A stretch of 64,000 bases of DNA from Chiua virens (GCA_019787685.1 JAHNUO010000007.1:1364001-1428000); one strand, 5' to 3'. Shown: positions 44,257 through 54,408, counted from the first letter of the stretch. Numbers and translations are program-made. The notes: generated by a model not told the origin, from the sequence alone.

Positions 44257-45715
44257 CAGTGAGCAACAAAACTGTTGCAATGTTTGACCCTAATGTAGTG
44301 TGCATAGTGCACCGCAATCACTCATGGGAATTTCACTTAGCTTTGGTGAGACCAAATAAAGTACAAATCATTGGCTACAAATCAGCCTCTGGGTCATGTG
44401 ATTTGGCCCAGTGGCTGCGAAGATGTTGCCATTTTAAGTCACTCTAGTCATTGCAACAGTTTTGTTGCTGATATCATGGGTATGGTAATTAGTATGAAGT
44501 GTACCCTCCTTTGGCCTTGATAACCTCCTGAACCCTCCTGGGCATACTCTCAATCAACCTTTGACACTCCTCTGCCCCAATCTTGTACCACTCTGCTTGA
44601 GTCCTCTTGCAAAGTTCCAATATCCCCTTGGGTGGCTCAGGATACTCTGCTAGCCTTCTTTTGAGGATGAACCATAGATGTTCTATGGGATTAAGATCTG
44701 GGGACTGAGCAGGCTATACCATGACCTCAAATCCATGCTCCTCAAACCACTCCTTGGCCTTCCTACTGGTATGTTTGGGATCATTATCTTGTTGAAAGAT
44801 AATGTCCTCTGGAAAAAATCCAAAATCCACCAGGGTTTGTTGGAGATCATCCTCTAAAATCTGCACATAGAGGTTAGCATCCATCTTACCATCAATCTTG
44901 CAAGCCATTCCAACCCCTTCCCAACTCATACAACCCCATATCATCACTGAACCTCCCCCAAAGTTGACTGTACCCTGTACAATCCTATCACTAAGGCCCT
45001 CTCTTGCCTTTTTCCAAGCCCATTTCCTGCCATCTGACCCAATATGATTGACTTTGGTCTCATCTGACCATATGACATGATTTCAATCATCCACAGTCCA
45101 ATCCTGGTGGCTTATAGCAAAATCCAATCTTTCTCTCCTATGACACTTGGAAAGAAGAGGTTGTTTTTGCTTTACTACAGCCTTCATACCAGCCATTTTC
45201 AGGTGATGACAAATGGTTTGTGAGGATATGGGATGGTTCTTGACATCCTGAAGAGTCTTGGTAATCTGGACAGCCTTTTCAGCCTTTCCAGTATCAAGAA
45301 GTCGAATGGCATGGCGTATATCAGTGGGGGAAATGATAGATGGATGACCACCAGAGGCTTTGGGAAGGTCAGGACAGTGTTTGGCACAAATACGACTGAT
45401 GGTGGAGTGGTTGAACCCAGTAGAAGCAAAGATTTGGCGGGTTGATTGACCCAATTCCAACAAAGTAATGATCTGGTTGGTTTGATCAATGGACAGAGAT
45501 TTCATGATGAAAGAAGTGGCAAAAGTGATGATATTTGGCTGTGTTTACATCATGTTGAACTGTTTATGCATCACATGACCCAGAGGCCAATTTGTAGCCA
45601 ATGATTTGTACCTTATTTGGTCCCACCAAAGCTAAGTGAAATTCCCATGAGTGGTTGCAGTGCACTGTGCACACCACATTAGGGTCAAACATTGCAACAG
45701 TTTTGTTGCTCACTG
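44257..45715 (-). mobile_element. Tc1/mariner-like element 3, complete, TA target
   Basis: The 1459-bp element is bounded by TA (44255-44256 and 45716-45717). The tips CAGTGAGCAACAAAACTGTTGCAATG are inverted at both ends. Each inverted repeat is about 220 bp and is closed internally by an inverted copy of the tip (CATTGCAACAGTTTTGTTGCTG at 44453-44474). It carries one transposase gene on the minus strand and disrupts the copia reverse transcriptase. Confidence 0.95.
44489..45505 (-). pseudogene. Tc1-like transposase of element 3, intact but for two stops
   Basis: A single frame of 338 codons from MKSLSIDQTNQIITLLELGQ at 45505 to GGYTSY-TAA at 44489. Helix-turn-helix regions lie at residues 15-45 and 60-120; the core has VIWSDETKVNHIG (first Asp), IIFQQDNDPKHT (second Asp) and AQSPDLNPIEHLW (Glu), DD34E. 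Only two lesions are visible: TGA at 45083-45085 and TAG at 44714-44716, both apparently tryptophan TGG codons hit by G-to-A. It is the best preserved of the three Tc1-like copies here and the full length suits the family. Confidence 0.94.
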
Positions 45716-46739
45716 TATGTGCCCATTATTGAGGGCTGATAGAGCAAGCATGCATTGCACTGTCTCAAAGTGTACAACTGGGCTGAAGATCTCATCAAAG
45801 TCAAGCCCTTCTACCTGTGAGAAGTCTTTGGCAACTAGGTGGGCCTTCTTACAACCATCTAATTTGATATCAAACACCCATTTATTTTTTATAACCTTTC
45901 AGTTAGGTGGATAGTCTATGAGTTCAAAGACTTTGCGATCTTTCATAATTTGTAGCTCTTTCTCACAAGCTTTATGCCAGAGCTTTTGCTCTTGGTGAGG
46001 GAGCTTAAGTATATCACAGTATAACCAGTCTCTATAGTTGACTTTGGTCATTCCAGAGTTTCCAAGTGGAACTGCATGAGCACATAGATAATGCAATAAA
46101 GCATCTCCCCTTTCCCTGATCAGGTGTTCTACATCATCTTCTGACAGAGTTAGTGAGGGTGGGAGGCCACAAGGGATGTCTGGTGTTGCAGGTTCATGTG
46201 GAGTGCCTGATGATTCACCAATCATCTCCTTCCAGTGTGATTCTCTCTCAATTTCTTTGAGTTGTTTCAAAGGGTGTCTCTGTTCTCCATAGACATTCCC
46301 AGGTCATCTAGGATGGTTTTTAATCCTTTCACTGTGACATGGTAAAGCTGGAGGGGCTGCTGGAGGCAGTCTAGGAGCACGAGGAGGGGTCACTGGGGGT
46401 GGTGGTGTTTCTTGCAAGTGTTCCAGTGCTTCCAGTGCTTCCAGTGTGTCCAGGCATTCTGGTTGCATTGGTGTTTCTGGTCATATGACAGGATGATGAG
46501 GTGCATGTTAAGGTATATCAGACTCATCAGAGGAGAAATCCTCTGGTTCAGAGTGATGATCATAATGAGGAGATGGGTTGCGTGGTGCACTACTTACTGG
46601 CCTGTGAGGCCAAGCCCCTGGACAACAAGAGAACAGGTTCTCATCAAAAATGGCATGAGCAGAAATGAATATTGTATTACTAGGATGCATGAAAATCCAA
46701 TTGGATTCACTTCCTGCTAATACACCAAGGTAGATCGTC

Positions 46740-46997
46740 AACTGTGATTGGGCTGTAGTTTGCCTGTTCTGATCTCATTGGGAAGATGCACATAGGCACC
46801 ACATCCAAAAACACATAAGTGTGAGATTGAAGATTTCTGTCCAGTGAGCAATTCATAAGGGGTTTTCCAATCTAATCAGGCCAATGGTGTGTGGTTATAC
46901 ACATGGGAAGCATGTAAATATGCAGATTCCCAGTAGGAATTAGGAAGACAAGCTTGAAGTTGCATTGCCTATGCCTTATCCATAAGTGTATGGATTA
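46740..46997 (-). pseudogene. Copia element B integrase, C-terminal half
   Basis: The minus strand reads LIHTLMDKAQAMQLQACLPN-SYWESAYLHASHVYNHTPLA, then LDWKTPYELLTGQKSSISHL and VFGCGAYVHLPNEIRTG. The first residues lie against the solo LTR junction at 46997/46998 and continue, after the nested insertions are removed, from VHQQNGHAE at 50669. The spacer region with HSEPEDFSSDESDIP follows at 46508-46741. A TAG replaces the Gln of KAQAM. Confidence 0.8.
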
Positions 46998-47619
46998 TGA
47001 AACAAGCTGAATATGGTGAGGCACATAGTAGGGTGGGATGCAACATGTAACAGTTGCAAGAGTGCTCATTGATGAGACAAGACCCTAAGGTCAGCTCAAG
47101 TACAGAGTTTATGTGTTTAAGCACCTGTACGTTATATTCCAATGGTGAAGTTAATTCACAAGTAGTTTGATGACTGCTTGGGCAGAGAAGTAATAATAAA
47201 TATCATTAATTAACAAACTGGGAAATCATTCCTCAGGTCACTCAAGTATATATACTAGATACATGTGGGTGTACACTACTGGATAAGGAAGGCTGATAGG
47301 TAAGCATAATTATAAATAGTTCGAGGTATCGGCTACATGAGGTAACAGTGATGCAGAGCATGCAATGGATGCGTGACATTGACCAATTGGGTATGATCCA
47401 GATGAGTCAGGTTAGGGGTCATGGTGAATCATAATGACTCAGGGAATGCATGAGGCATACATGGAAGGATCTATTGTGTGAGTACACATTGTGAAGGCAT
47501 ATAATGCAATGGAAGCACACAGAGATTAATAACATGCTGAGGAGTCATGTTGTTACCCTAGACAATGTGGTAAACACGTGTCATGAAAATAAAGAGCATG
47601 GGAATCATGTATTGTAACA
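46998..47619 (-). mobile_element. Solo LTR (family L2) in the copia integrase, target duplication GATTA
   Basis: The 622-bp block reads, on the minus strand, TGTTACAATACATG ... AGCTTGTTTCA. GATTA precedes it at 46993-46997 and follows it at 47620-47624. The right GATTA is the point where the TIR element inserted (its TA is 47623-47624). Removing LTR, TIR element and one GATTA gives a continuous copia integrase reading (GHAE-stop-LIHTLMDKA). Confidence 0.92.
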
Positions 47620-47761
47620 GATTACAGCGGTTTTCATATCTTCATGGAAAAGTAAATTTGAAAAGTTGCGCCTCGGAGACAGCCAGGCAAGGACCCCACA
47701 TGCAGCTAAGTGGGCTGAGTTAGAGCTAGCTTATGTCATACTTTCAACTTCGTGTACTAGC

Positions 47762-49337
47762 ATGTCTGACAAGCCAATGGAGAAAAATTATGCATTCACA
47801 GTTGCCCTCACTGGCTACTCTGCACTCAAACAATCATCCAAGGGCAAGAGTACCATCAAGAAACAGGAGAAGTCTGTGAAAACGAAGGAGTTACTTTTTC
47901 AGCTCAATGAGGACAACTATGTTGAATTCCTGGAGAGTATCCTTGAGAAGCATGGTCAGACTTAATACAAGGTCTCGAACAAGCATCAGTTCTCATTCAA
48001 GTTTATCATGGCGAAGATGAAAAGGTATGCATGTGTTCAACTACTATTCACTATTGCTTCAAGTTGACTATACATTTTTTAGCCAGTGTGCAGCTGAGGC
48101 GATGGACGTCGACAATGAATTAGATTACAAAGAAATGGTCCAGAAAATTTGTGATGCAGGTGATTCTACGCCAGCAACAAAGATTCTTGTCGACATGAAA
48201 CATGTTGAAAAACTTCCGTCACATCAAGTGAATGCTCAATCTGGTGACGAAGACTCAAGCATTTCAGACGATAATCAGGTATTCCATTTTGCACCATGGC
48301 TCAAGCATATTCTAACATGATCTTTGACAATGACCAGCCATCCCAATCAACTTCAAACCATCTGGATGCACGCCTTGCTCAATGGCGTACAATGCTGACA
48401 AAGAAGTACAAGAACGATTGGAACGAAGGCCTCACATATATCACACTGTCTGGTGATGCTCTTCCACTTACTCCTGCGATGGTGCTCGACTGGGCACGTG
48501 CTATGGTATGTACTTTGTATGTTCCAAGACTGAAATGCACTAACTGTATGACTATAGGAGGAAGGGCAGGCATCGTTGAATATGCCGCCAAACATCCCAT
48601 CATTCGATCCCGAAAACAAGGTACAATTTTTACATCCGGCGCGCAAGGCACAGGCCTTGAACACTGTGCAGTCCCCTGCACAGAATTCTGCTATGCCCGA
48701 CATCAACTCGATTACATCCATTATCCTATTGCAAACACTTGCCAATCTTTCACAGCCTACAGGCCTGCCTCATAGCCCAAATATACCAGCTCTCCCAACA
48801 ACACCTGTTCATCATGCATCAGAACGATCTACCTCACCTCCGGTTCTGTTACCCTCTCAGCTCATGTGGTTTCTCAAATATGCAGAGATGGAGCTTCGTA
48901 TTGTCAATGCGACCACATATGAGCAGCGACTTGCTGTGCAGCATATCGGGCCAGATATTTTTGCCGAAATTGATGACAAGACGCTGATTGCTGAAATCGG
49001 AATCCCAACGGGAGATATCATCCATCTGAAAAAGGGATCTACTGTCTGGTGGAATGGACCGGATGCGAAACGAAAGTGCAGTGATACAGGGCAGAGTCAA
49101 TCAAAGTTGCCTGCTCATCAGGCCTCAAAGAGAATCACCTACGAGAAGAAGTACCACAATGGTGGCGGCTGCCACTTTACTGGACCTCCGATGATTGCTG
49201 GGGATGATGACGGTCCACCTAAGGACTATGACCTTTGGTATCAATCTACTGACCATGGCGCCTGGCTGCCTGCTCCACGAGGGTTCATTGTCTGCGAGGA
49301 TGAGGACAAGGACAATTTGGATCCGTTTTTCAAGTAA
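47762..49337 (+). CDS. SAM-like-domain passenger gene, four exons, one premature stop
   Basis: The inferred exons 47762-48024, 48083-48278, 48338-48505 and 48558-49337 join in frame across three GT/AG introns of 52-59 bp and give about 468 codons. The N-terminus (MSDKPMEKNYAFTVALTGYS) is basic, the middle is acidic (GDEDSSISDDNQ) and Pro/Thr-rich, and residues of the last exon form a SAM-like helix bundle: LMWFLKYAEMELRIV, GPDIFAEIDDKTLIAEIGIP, TGDIIHLKKGSTVWWNG. The C-terminus has conserved-looking GGGCHFTGPP and DYDLWYQSTDHGAW. The only lesion seen is TAA at 47963-47965 (codon 68), one C-to-T change from CAA. It converges with the transposase inside the same TIRs. Function unknown; DNA or transposase binding is a guess. 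Confidence 0.8.
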
Positions 49338-49450
49338 TTAGTCGAATTTACATGTCATTTACACAGTCGTAATGCATTGTTTTGGTCAGTTTCATTGCAT
49401 AGTGTGCAGTAACGGTGGAATTGCAAACGGAAAATACAACACTAATTCGC

Positions 49451-50522
49451 CTACACAATGTAACCCGATGCTCGGAAATACCCTTTTGCTTTGTCAGGGG
49501 TAATATTCTGACATGCACGAACAATGGTAGTCATTGAGAAATCCTTTGTGTTGTGCCGAAAATATGCCTTGATTGCCGAAAAAGCTTGTTCAATCAGGTT
49601 GTAATCGGGAGAGTAAGGAGGAAGAAAGATAAGCTTGCAAACTAGAAACTGTACAGTTAGTATGCGAAAGAAAATGACATATTGATATCATATGGTGCAT
49701 GTCTTCAATGAGTGCATGGACCGCCTTGCTCTTGTGGATGCGGCAGTTGTCCATGATAATGACACTACGGGAACCAGGGTATGGGTTTGTGAGAGGCATC
49801 TGCATTGAAGAAAAGTCAGTATGATACACAGAATGATCAAAATGTCATACCACATGTTCCTCCAGAAATTTCAGAAAACATTGACTGTCTACCAGTCCCT
49901 CAATGATATCGTATGCAACGATACCATCCAGGGTAATGGCAGGGATAATCGAATACCTTGTTCCACAAACAAAGTACCTCTCAACACAGCAGCGAACACC
50001 TCTAATCGACCATCCATGTTAACGGGTAGATGTCCGTCTATCCTTTGCAGCTTCATCAATGAAAACAAGCATGTTTGCGTCTGGCACATCTGCTGCAATG
50101 TGGTTCATGTAGAGTGCATGCGCCTCTTCATTTCACTCCATAGCGGGAGCAGAAATGACCTTTCGCATGATGCAAAGACGGCGGAGTGTCTGCAGAAGTG
50201 TTGAAAGTGAAATAGATTTGTGGCGCTTGGCCCAAAGTTCATGCTGAATCTCATTGAGGTAAATAGTACGATGGTATTGAACAACGGCAGAGATAAAATC
50301 AACATCTGTGGAGGTGAGGATTCAACAACGCCAAAATGAGTGAGAGTACTTGTACGGGTCAGTGATGGTACCATATTTCGAGTGAAAGGAAAGGATCTTG
50401 TAAACAAGTGACTTCTTGAGGCCTAATATGTGACAGATATCTTTGACGCTGTGGTTATCATGATATAAGAGTGGCACTTGAGCTTTGACGCAGGGAGGTA
50501 CAAGGTGGTGGTGCCCTGGCAT
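49451..50522 (-). pseudogene. DDE transposase of the 3.0 kb TIR element
   Basis: Start MPGHHHLVPPCVKAQVPLLY at 50522, with a helix-turn-helix (SVKDICHILGLKKSLVYKIL), then YLNEIQHELWAKRHKSISLS, MLVFIDEAAKDRR (first Asp), GWSIRGVRCCVERYFV, SIIPAITLDGIVAYDIIEG, an intron at 49800-49850 that fits in frame, VIIMDNCRIHKSKAVHALIED (second Asp), a second intron with unclear borders near 49642-49690, and KLIFLPPYSPDYNLIEQAFS (Glu), ending GYFRASGYIV-TAG at 49451-49453. Three in-frame stops lie in exon 1 (after FWRC, AME and TSTR); two equal CGA-to-TGA and one CAA-to-TAA changes, so an otherwise complete gene was silenced by transitions. Confidence 0.88.
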
Positions 50523-50668
50523 CGATGGTGGCGATGTGGTGCAAGGATGAATGATGCTTACTCAATCACACCAGCACTCACCCAGCTGCACATGGGGTCC
50601 TTGCCTGGCTGTCTCCGAGGCGCGACTTTTCAAATTTACTTTTCCATGAAGATATGAAAACCGCTGTA

Positions 50669-51430
50669 ATCATTCTGCATGTCCATTTTGCTGATGAACA
50701 TATGGGACTGATTGAAGTATGTGTATACCTTGGTCTCAGTAAAGGCTTTCAAAGTGAATTTGCCTCTGGCATCAGAATGCCAACCTTTAATGTGAGCATT
50801 ATATTGGTTGTGGACATAGGTAAAGAATTGTTTTATAGCCTTTAAGACTTGATCCTTGGATTTGAGACATACAACCCATGACATAGATGTATAGTCATCC
50901 TAAAACATGATTGCATATCTATGCTTATGGTATGATTCAACCTCAAAATACTTGAGATCTGAGTGTATTAACTCAAAGGGAGCAGAGGCTCTCTTCTCAG
51001 TATGAGAGAATGATCAGTTTGGTTGTTTTCCATGTTCACATTCAGGACAGATGGGTGCTTTCAATGGAATGTCTACTTCTGGAAAGTCTTTGGTGTGTTT
51101 GCATGCAGCTTTAAGCACATCATGTGAAGGATGGCCAAGATAACAATGTATCAACTCAAAATCAAGGGTATTGAGTGACATTGAATGAATTTTAACACTT
51201 TAGTGTTTCTGGGCATGTTTTGCTTCTTTTAAGTCATTCTGAGTGTTCCAGGTGTCATTCCAGACTGGAACTGGCCTTCTGGCTTATACTCAATGAAGTC
51301 ATGAATATTTGAAGTAAAATGTGATGATGCTCCGGAGTCAAGTAATCACATGTCAGGGATATTCTCTTCATGAGTTATCTCTCTTTGCTTTCCTTTGCCC
51401 ATGTACTTGTTACAGTTATCACACATAGTG
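50669..51430 (-). pseudogene. Copia element B protease end, GAG-pre-integrase and integrase N-terminal half
   Basis: In minus-strand order: LLDSGASSHFTSNIHDF (aspartic protease active site, about 51300-51350), FELIHCYLGHPSHDVLKAACKH and ICPECEHGKQ (zinc-binding pre-integrase, about 51030-51160), then FELIHSDLKYFEVES, DDYTSMSWVVCLKSKDQVLK (first Asp of the integrase core), GWHSDARGKF (second Asp) and VHQQNGHAE at the insertion edge. The expected Glu follows in the distal half. Several stops are present (for example before LLDSG). Confidence 0.85.
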
Positions 51431-51435
51431 AGAGG

Positions 51436-52990
51436 CTAGGTAGCAGATGATATTCTTAGACTATCTACTACATTAGACACTAGTAAATGACTTCGCTGCA
51501 ACACAAGGTGTGTGTTAGTGTCAGAGTAAGATTGTCTGGAATGAGAGACATACTTGGGAGTAGATCCACAATCATAGTAATGTCCAAGCCAGTCATCTTC
51601 ATCATCACCAAGGGAGACAGCATCTTCATCCTCAATAACAGCCATGGAAGTGTTTTGTTCAACATGTTCCAAAAGATGCTTGGATGAAGTGGGAATTTCT
51701 TCTAACCAATCTGAGTGCTTGTTGGCTATCATGTCCACATTGTGGACAGATTGAATAGAAGGAGTTTCCCCAATACAGTGGAGAAGGGATATCACATTCT
51801 GAATGTGAGAGAATGCAGAAGGACCATATTGAGTTGAAGCTAGTTTGTGTGAGAGAATGCATGGGTTGATGGTTGGAAAGGTGAAAGCAGATGAGGCGGG
51901 ATCAATAATAACAAGCTCTTGATCAAATTTGACAAAGGCAAATAAGGGAACCTCCTCAGCCACAATGTTGGCCTTGTGGTGATGTTACTGAGGGTTCTTG
52001 CTGTAGTTAGAGCATTTGCCATATCTCTTTTCCTTCCTAAGCCTTCTGGACCAGAACCACCAGAACCAGAATTGGCTTGTTGCTTCTGCTGAGCACCAAG
52101 CTTTGGTTCCTCCCCTTTCCACTTAATAGCAGAAACCTTGTTCACTTGCTGTTCAGGCTTTGCCTGAGGTCTGGTCTGAATTGGATGGCAAGCAATGTGT
52201 TGTTGCCAAGCAGCTGTGATGGCCTGTTCAACATCTGCCATAGTAGGGGTTTTGGTGTTGGCAGATGGTTTCTTGTTTGTAGCAGTATTGAGTAAATTGG
52301 TGTAGAAGTCAGCAAATTTGGGTAGTCAGGACAGGATGATCATCAGCTTGATCTTGTCATCAACCTTGTAATCAAAAGACTTGAGCTGGGAAAAGTGGGT
52401 ATTGAATTTGGCAAAAGTCTGGGCAAGATGCTGATTTTCTGAGAAGAAAAGGGACATCATGGACTTGAATTTGGAATAGGCAGAAGAGATGGTATGGCTA
52501 TCATACTGTTACTTCAGTAAATTCCAGAGAGAAAGAGCTATACCACAGTCAGTGTGACAACTGAGCAAGTGATGCTCAATCTGAAGCTTCATGGAACCCA
52601 TGGCTTTGTCATCATTGTCATCCCAATTATTCTGATTTTCCAAGTCATCATCCATGGGGTGTGTCCATTTCATATAAGCATTCCAGACACTAACTATATG
52701 TACACCATTCTGCAGCAGCAGAATAAGGCAAGGGGGCATGTACTAAAGCTCTTCATTAGGTTCCAATCAAGTCACAATGTTCCTTGCCATCTCGTAGTAT
52801 CCATATCTTAGGGTTGTGACTAAGGAATGTCGCCATCAAACAAACTTGCAGTCTGATAGAATGGATAAGGCTTTGACACATCGTGGGTCCACGTAACTGT
52901 GTGTCAATCATGTCATTGAGATCAAAATTAATCTTGGGGAGAGCGGTACAATTCAGTACATATGTCCCATTCCATGAAAGAATCACAGTG
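51436..52990 (-). pseudogene. Copia element B gag
   Basis: In minus-strand pieces: VLNCTALPKINFDLNDMIDT and LSHNPKIWILRDGK (52986-52756), AYMKWTHPMDDDLENQNNWD, GSMKLQIEHHLLSCHT (52739-52509), then ADVEQAITAAWQQHI and a basic Gln/Gly-rich tail GSGPEGLGRKRDMANALT (52241-51990), and an acidic piece DEDAVSLGDDEDDWLGHYYD (about 51550-51620). The layout is that of a retrotransposon capsid protein with a nucleocapsid-like tail. Frame changes occur near 52500 and 52000, so it is not functional. Confidence 0.7.
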
Positions 52991-53159
52991 CTTCTGACCT
53001 CCTAGATATTTAGTCTAAAGTATTTGGATGTGACACTGTCAACCAGCTCCAGGGTCAGTAAAAGAAGGTCATGATGAAGGAGATATCAGAGGAAAATGGA
53101 AGTTATGAATATTCTAAGCTCAGGGGAGACAGACAGAGGGTTGTGTTGGTAATGAAATT

Positions 53160-53710
53160 ACTAGAGAGAATTTCACAAGATGCCTGAGGGGCAGAGAAGG
53201 AACTGTAAACCACAGAAGACAGAAAGTGAGTGGGAAAGAGCTATGGTCACCATCACCACAAATAAGCCAAGGAAGCCCAAGAGACACTGCCCACAGTAAA
53301 CCACAGCCAGTGAGGAGGAATCATCTGCAACAGACAATCTGAGAAGGAGAGTGACGGTCACTGCCACCAAGAATAAGGCCAAGGGAGTCCAGTGAGAGCC
53401 ATTACCTGCACACTGAGGAGAGGGAACTGTTGCAGATGATCCATGGTTGTCATTACCATGAACAAGGCCAATGAAGTCCGAGAGACACTGTCTGAGGTAA
53501 ATCACAGACAGTAAAGAGGAACTGTCTGCCATAAGTCATAGATAATCTAAGAAGGAAGAGCAATGGTTGTTACCATTGCAGATGAGGCCAAAGAAGTTGG
53601 AGAGACTACCCATAGTATACCATAGACAGTGAGAAGAGGAAGGGGGTCTCAGGCTAGGACAAAAGCTAAGTGGGGTGATGATCATTGTTGCCACAAATAA
53701 GGCCAAGGTC
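53160..53710. repeat. Degenerate tandem repeat block, copy 1
   Basis: About five imperfect units of roughly 100-130 bp carry the words GTCACCATCACCACAAATAAGCC, AAGGAAGCCCAAGAGACACTG, CCACAGTAAACCACAGCCAGTGAGGAGG and CAATCTGAGAAGGA. A homologous block with the same internal order is at 60560-61100. No gene could be assigned. Confidence 0.75.
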
Positions 53711-53719
53711 ACAAGACAC

Positions 53720-54060
53720 TATCCATTGTAAACCACAGATAGTGAGGAGGGGAACTGCCCACAGTAAACCATGGACAGTGAGGAGAATAATACTCCTCAG
53801 TATTTAACACCAAGGAGTGAGAGAGTACTAGGGGAATGGAGTAAAGGGACTTCTTGATCATGGGTCAATGAGTGCACGTGCATGTGCTTACCTGATATGA
53901 CACTTTTGGAAGTCATGACTTGTGCCTTTCTGAACTGTTCTCCTCACTCCTCAGTGTTGAACACTGAGGAGTGTCTTTGTCCTCAATGTCCACAGTTTAC
54001 TGTGAGCAGTTTCCCTTTCTCACTATTCATGGTTTACTGCAGGTAGTCTTCTACATGCTT
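53720..54060. repeat. Imperfect inverted repeat next to the tandem block
   Basis: ACAGTAAACCATGGACAGTGAG and ACTCCTCAGTATTTAACACC on the left (53760-53815) are mirrored by ACTCCTCAGTGTTGAACACTGAGGAGT and CCACAGTTTACTGTG, then CATGGTTTACTG on the right (53945-54035). The arms are separated by about 130 bp with no gene. It resembles a foldback or MITE core. Confidence 0.55.
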
Positions 54061-54408
54061 CCTTGTCAACAATGGCTTTGGTCATGACAATAGACTTGGA
54101 AGTGGAACACCACCTCACAGAGATTGCCGACATTGGGTGGGTGACCACAATTGTTGGATATTTATTCAGTCAAGACACATCATTGTCCACTTGTCCTTAG
54201 ATCTTACCTCTATCCCCAACTCTTCAGTGTTCACACTGTTGAGTTTCTTTTGCTGTTGGATCTTGTCATTGCAGCTCATTGGTGTTTATGCTGATGAGCT
54301 CCTTACTTCGTGCCAACTATCCAACCTTATACTGAGGACTTTCCCCTGCTGTTCAAGCTCTAACTCTTCAGTGTTTACACTGACAAGTGTCCTCTCTGTT
54401 CCCCTTGT
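54060..54408. other. No gene recognised
   Basis: Short pyrimidine-rich stretch with repeated TCTTCAGTGTT(C/T)ACACTG words (54225, 54366), probably an extension of the neighbouring repeat. Confidence 0.4.

Larger units (their letters stand above)
43035..46300 (-). pseudogene. Copia element B reverse transcriptase and RNase H, split by a Tc1-like element
   Basis: The N-terminal RT part on the minus strand at 46270-45899 reads PHQEQKLWHKACEKELQIMKDRKVFELIDYP. It is interrupted by Tc1-like element 3 (44257-45715) and resumes around 44250 with sequence typical of copia RT (for example the DTGLCIYR region near 44030-44050 and LMYLATCTRPD-like equivalents, degraded). The C-terminal RNase H end is well preserved at 43256-43035: AQNPVTEKHSKHIHICYYF, LLYVPGDDNPVDIFTKNLGH and FKKFCSLLGLEF-stop. 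Scattered stops and frameshifts. Confidence 0.8.
47625..50666. mobile_element. 3.0 kb TIR transposon with DDE transposase and SAM-domain passenger gene
   Basis: The tips CAGCGGTTTTCATATCTTCATGG are inverted at 47625 and 50666, and the inverted repeats extend about 80 bp (through GCGCCTCGGAGACAGCCAGG) with few mismatches. TA flanks both sides (47623-47624, 50667-50668). Two convergent genes fill the inside: a plus-strand gene with a SAM-like domain (47762-49337) and a minus-strand DDE transposase (50522-49451), 113 bp apart. The element is visibly richer in CpG than its surroundings, so it is recent. Class: Tc1/mariner superfamily, by TA target and transposase. Confidence 0.93.
42620..53030 (-). 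mobile_element. Ty1/copia element B, with 3' LTR and three later insertions
   Basis: In minus-strand order: gag (52990-51436), protease DSGAS (about 51320), integrase (51140-50669 and 46992-46740), reverse transcriptase (46300-45716 and 44256 on), RNase H (to 43035), a polypurine tract, and a 3' LTR (42620-42973). The order protease-integrase-RT is diagnostic of Ty1/copia. Insertions: Tc1-like element 3 at 44257-45715; solo LTR at 46998-47619; TIR element at 47625-50666. The expected 5' LTR above 53000 was not found, so that end is truncated. Confidence 0.85.

Noticed and set aside
47666..47761. Upstream extension of the SAM-like gene to the left of the ATG at 47762
   Set aside because: The sequence 47625-47705 is the terminal inverted repeat, which also occurs at the other end, so it is unlikely to be coding.
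48353..49100. Several minus-strand frames opposite the SAM-like gene
   Set aside because: They are shadows; the plus-strand exons join in frame across good GT/AG introns and contain a domain.
53034..53160. 5' LTR of copia element B
   Set aside because: No TGTTAGAAC/GTTCTAACA tips or similarity to 42620-42973 are visible here, so the 5' end appears lost.
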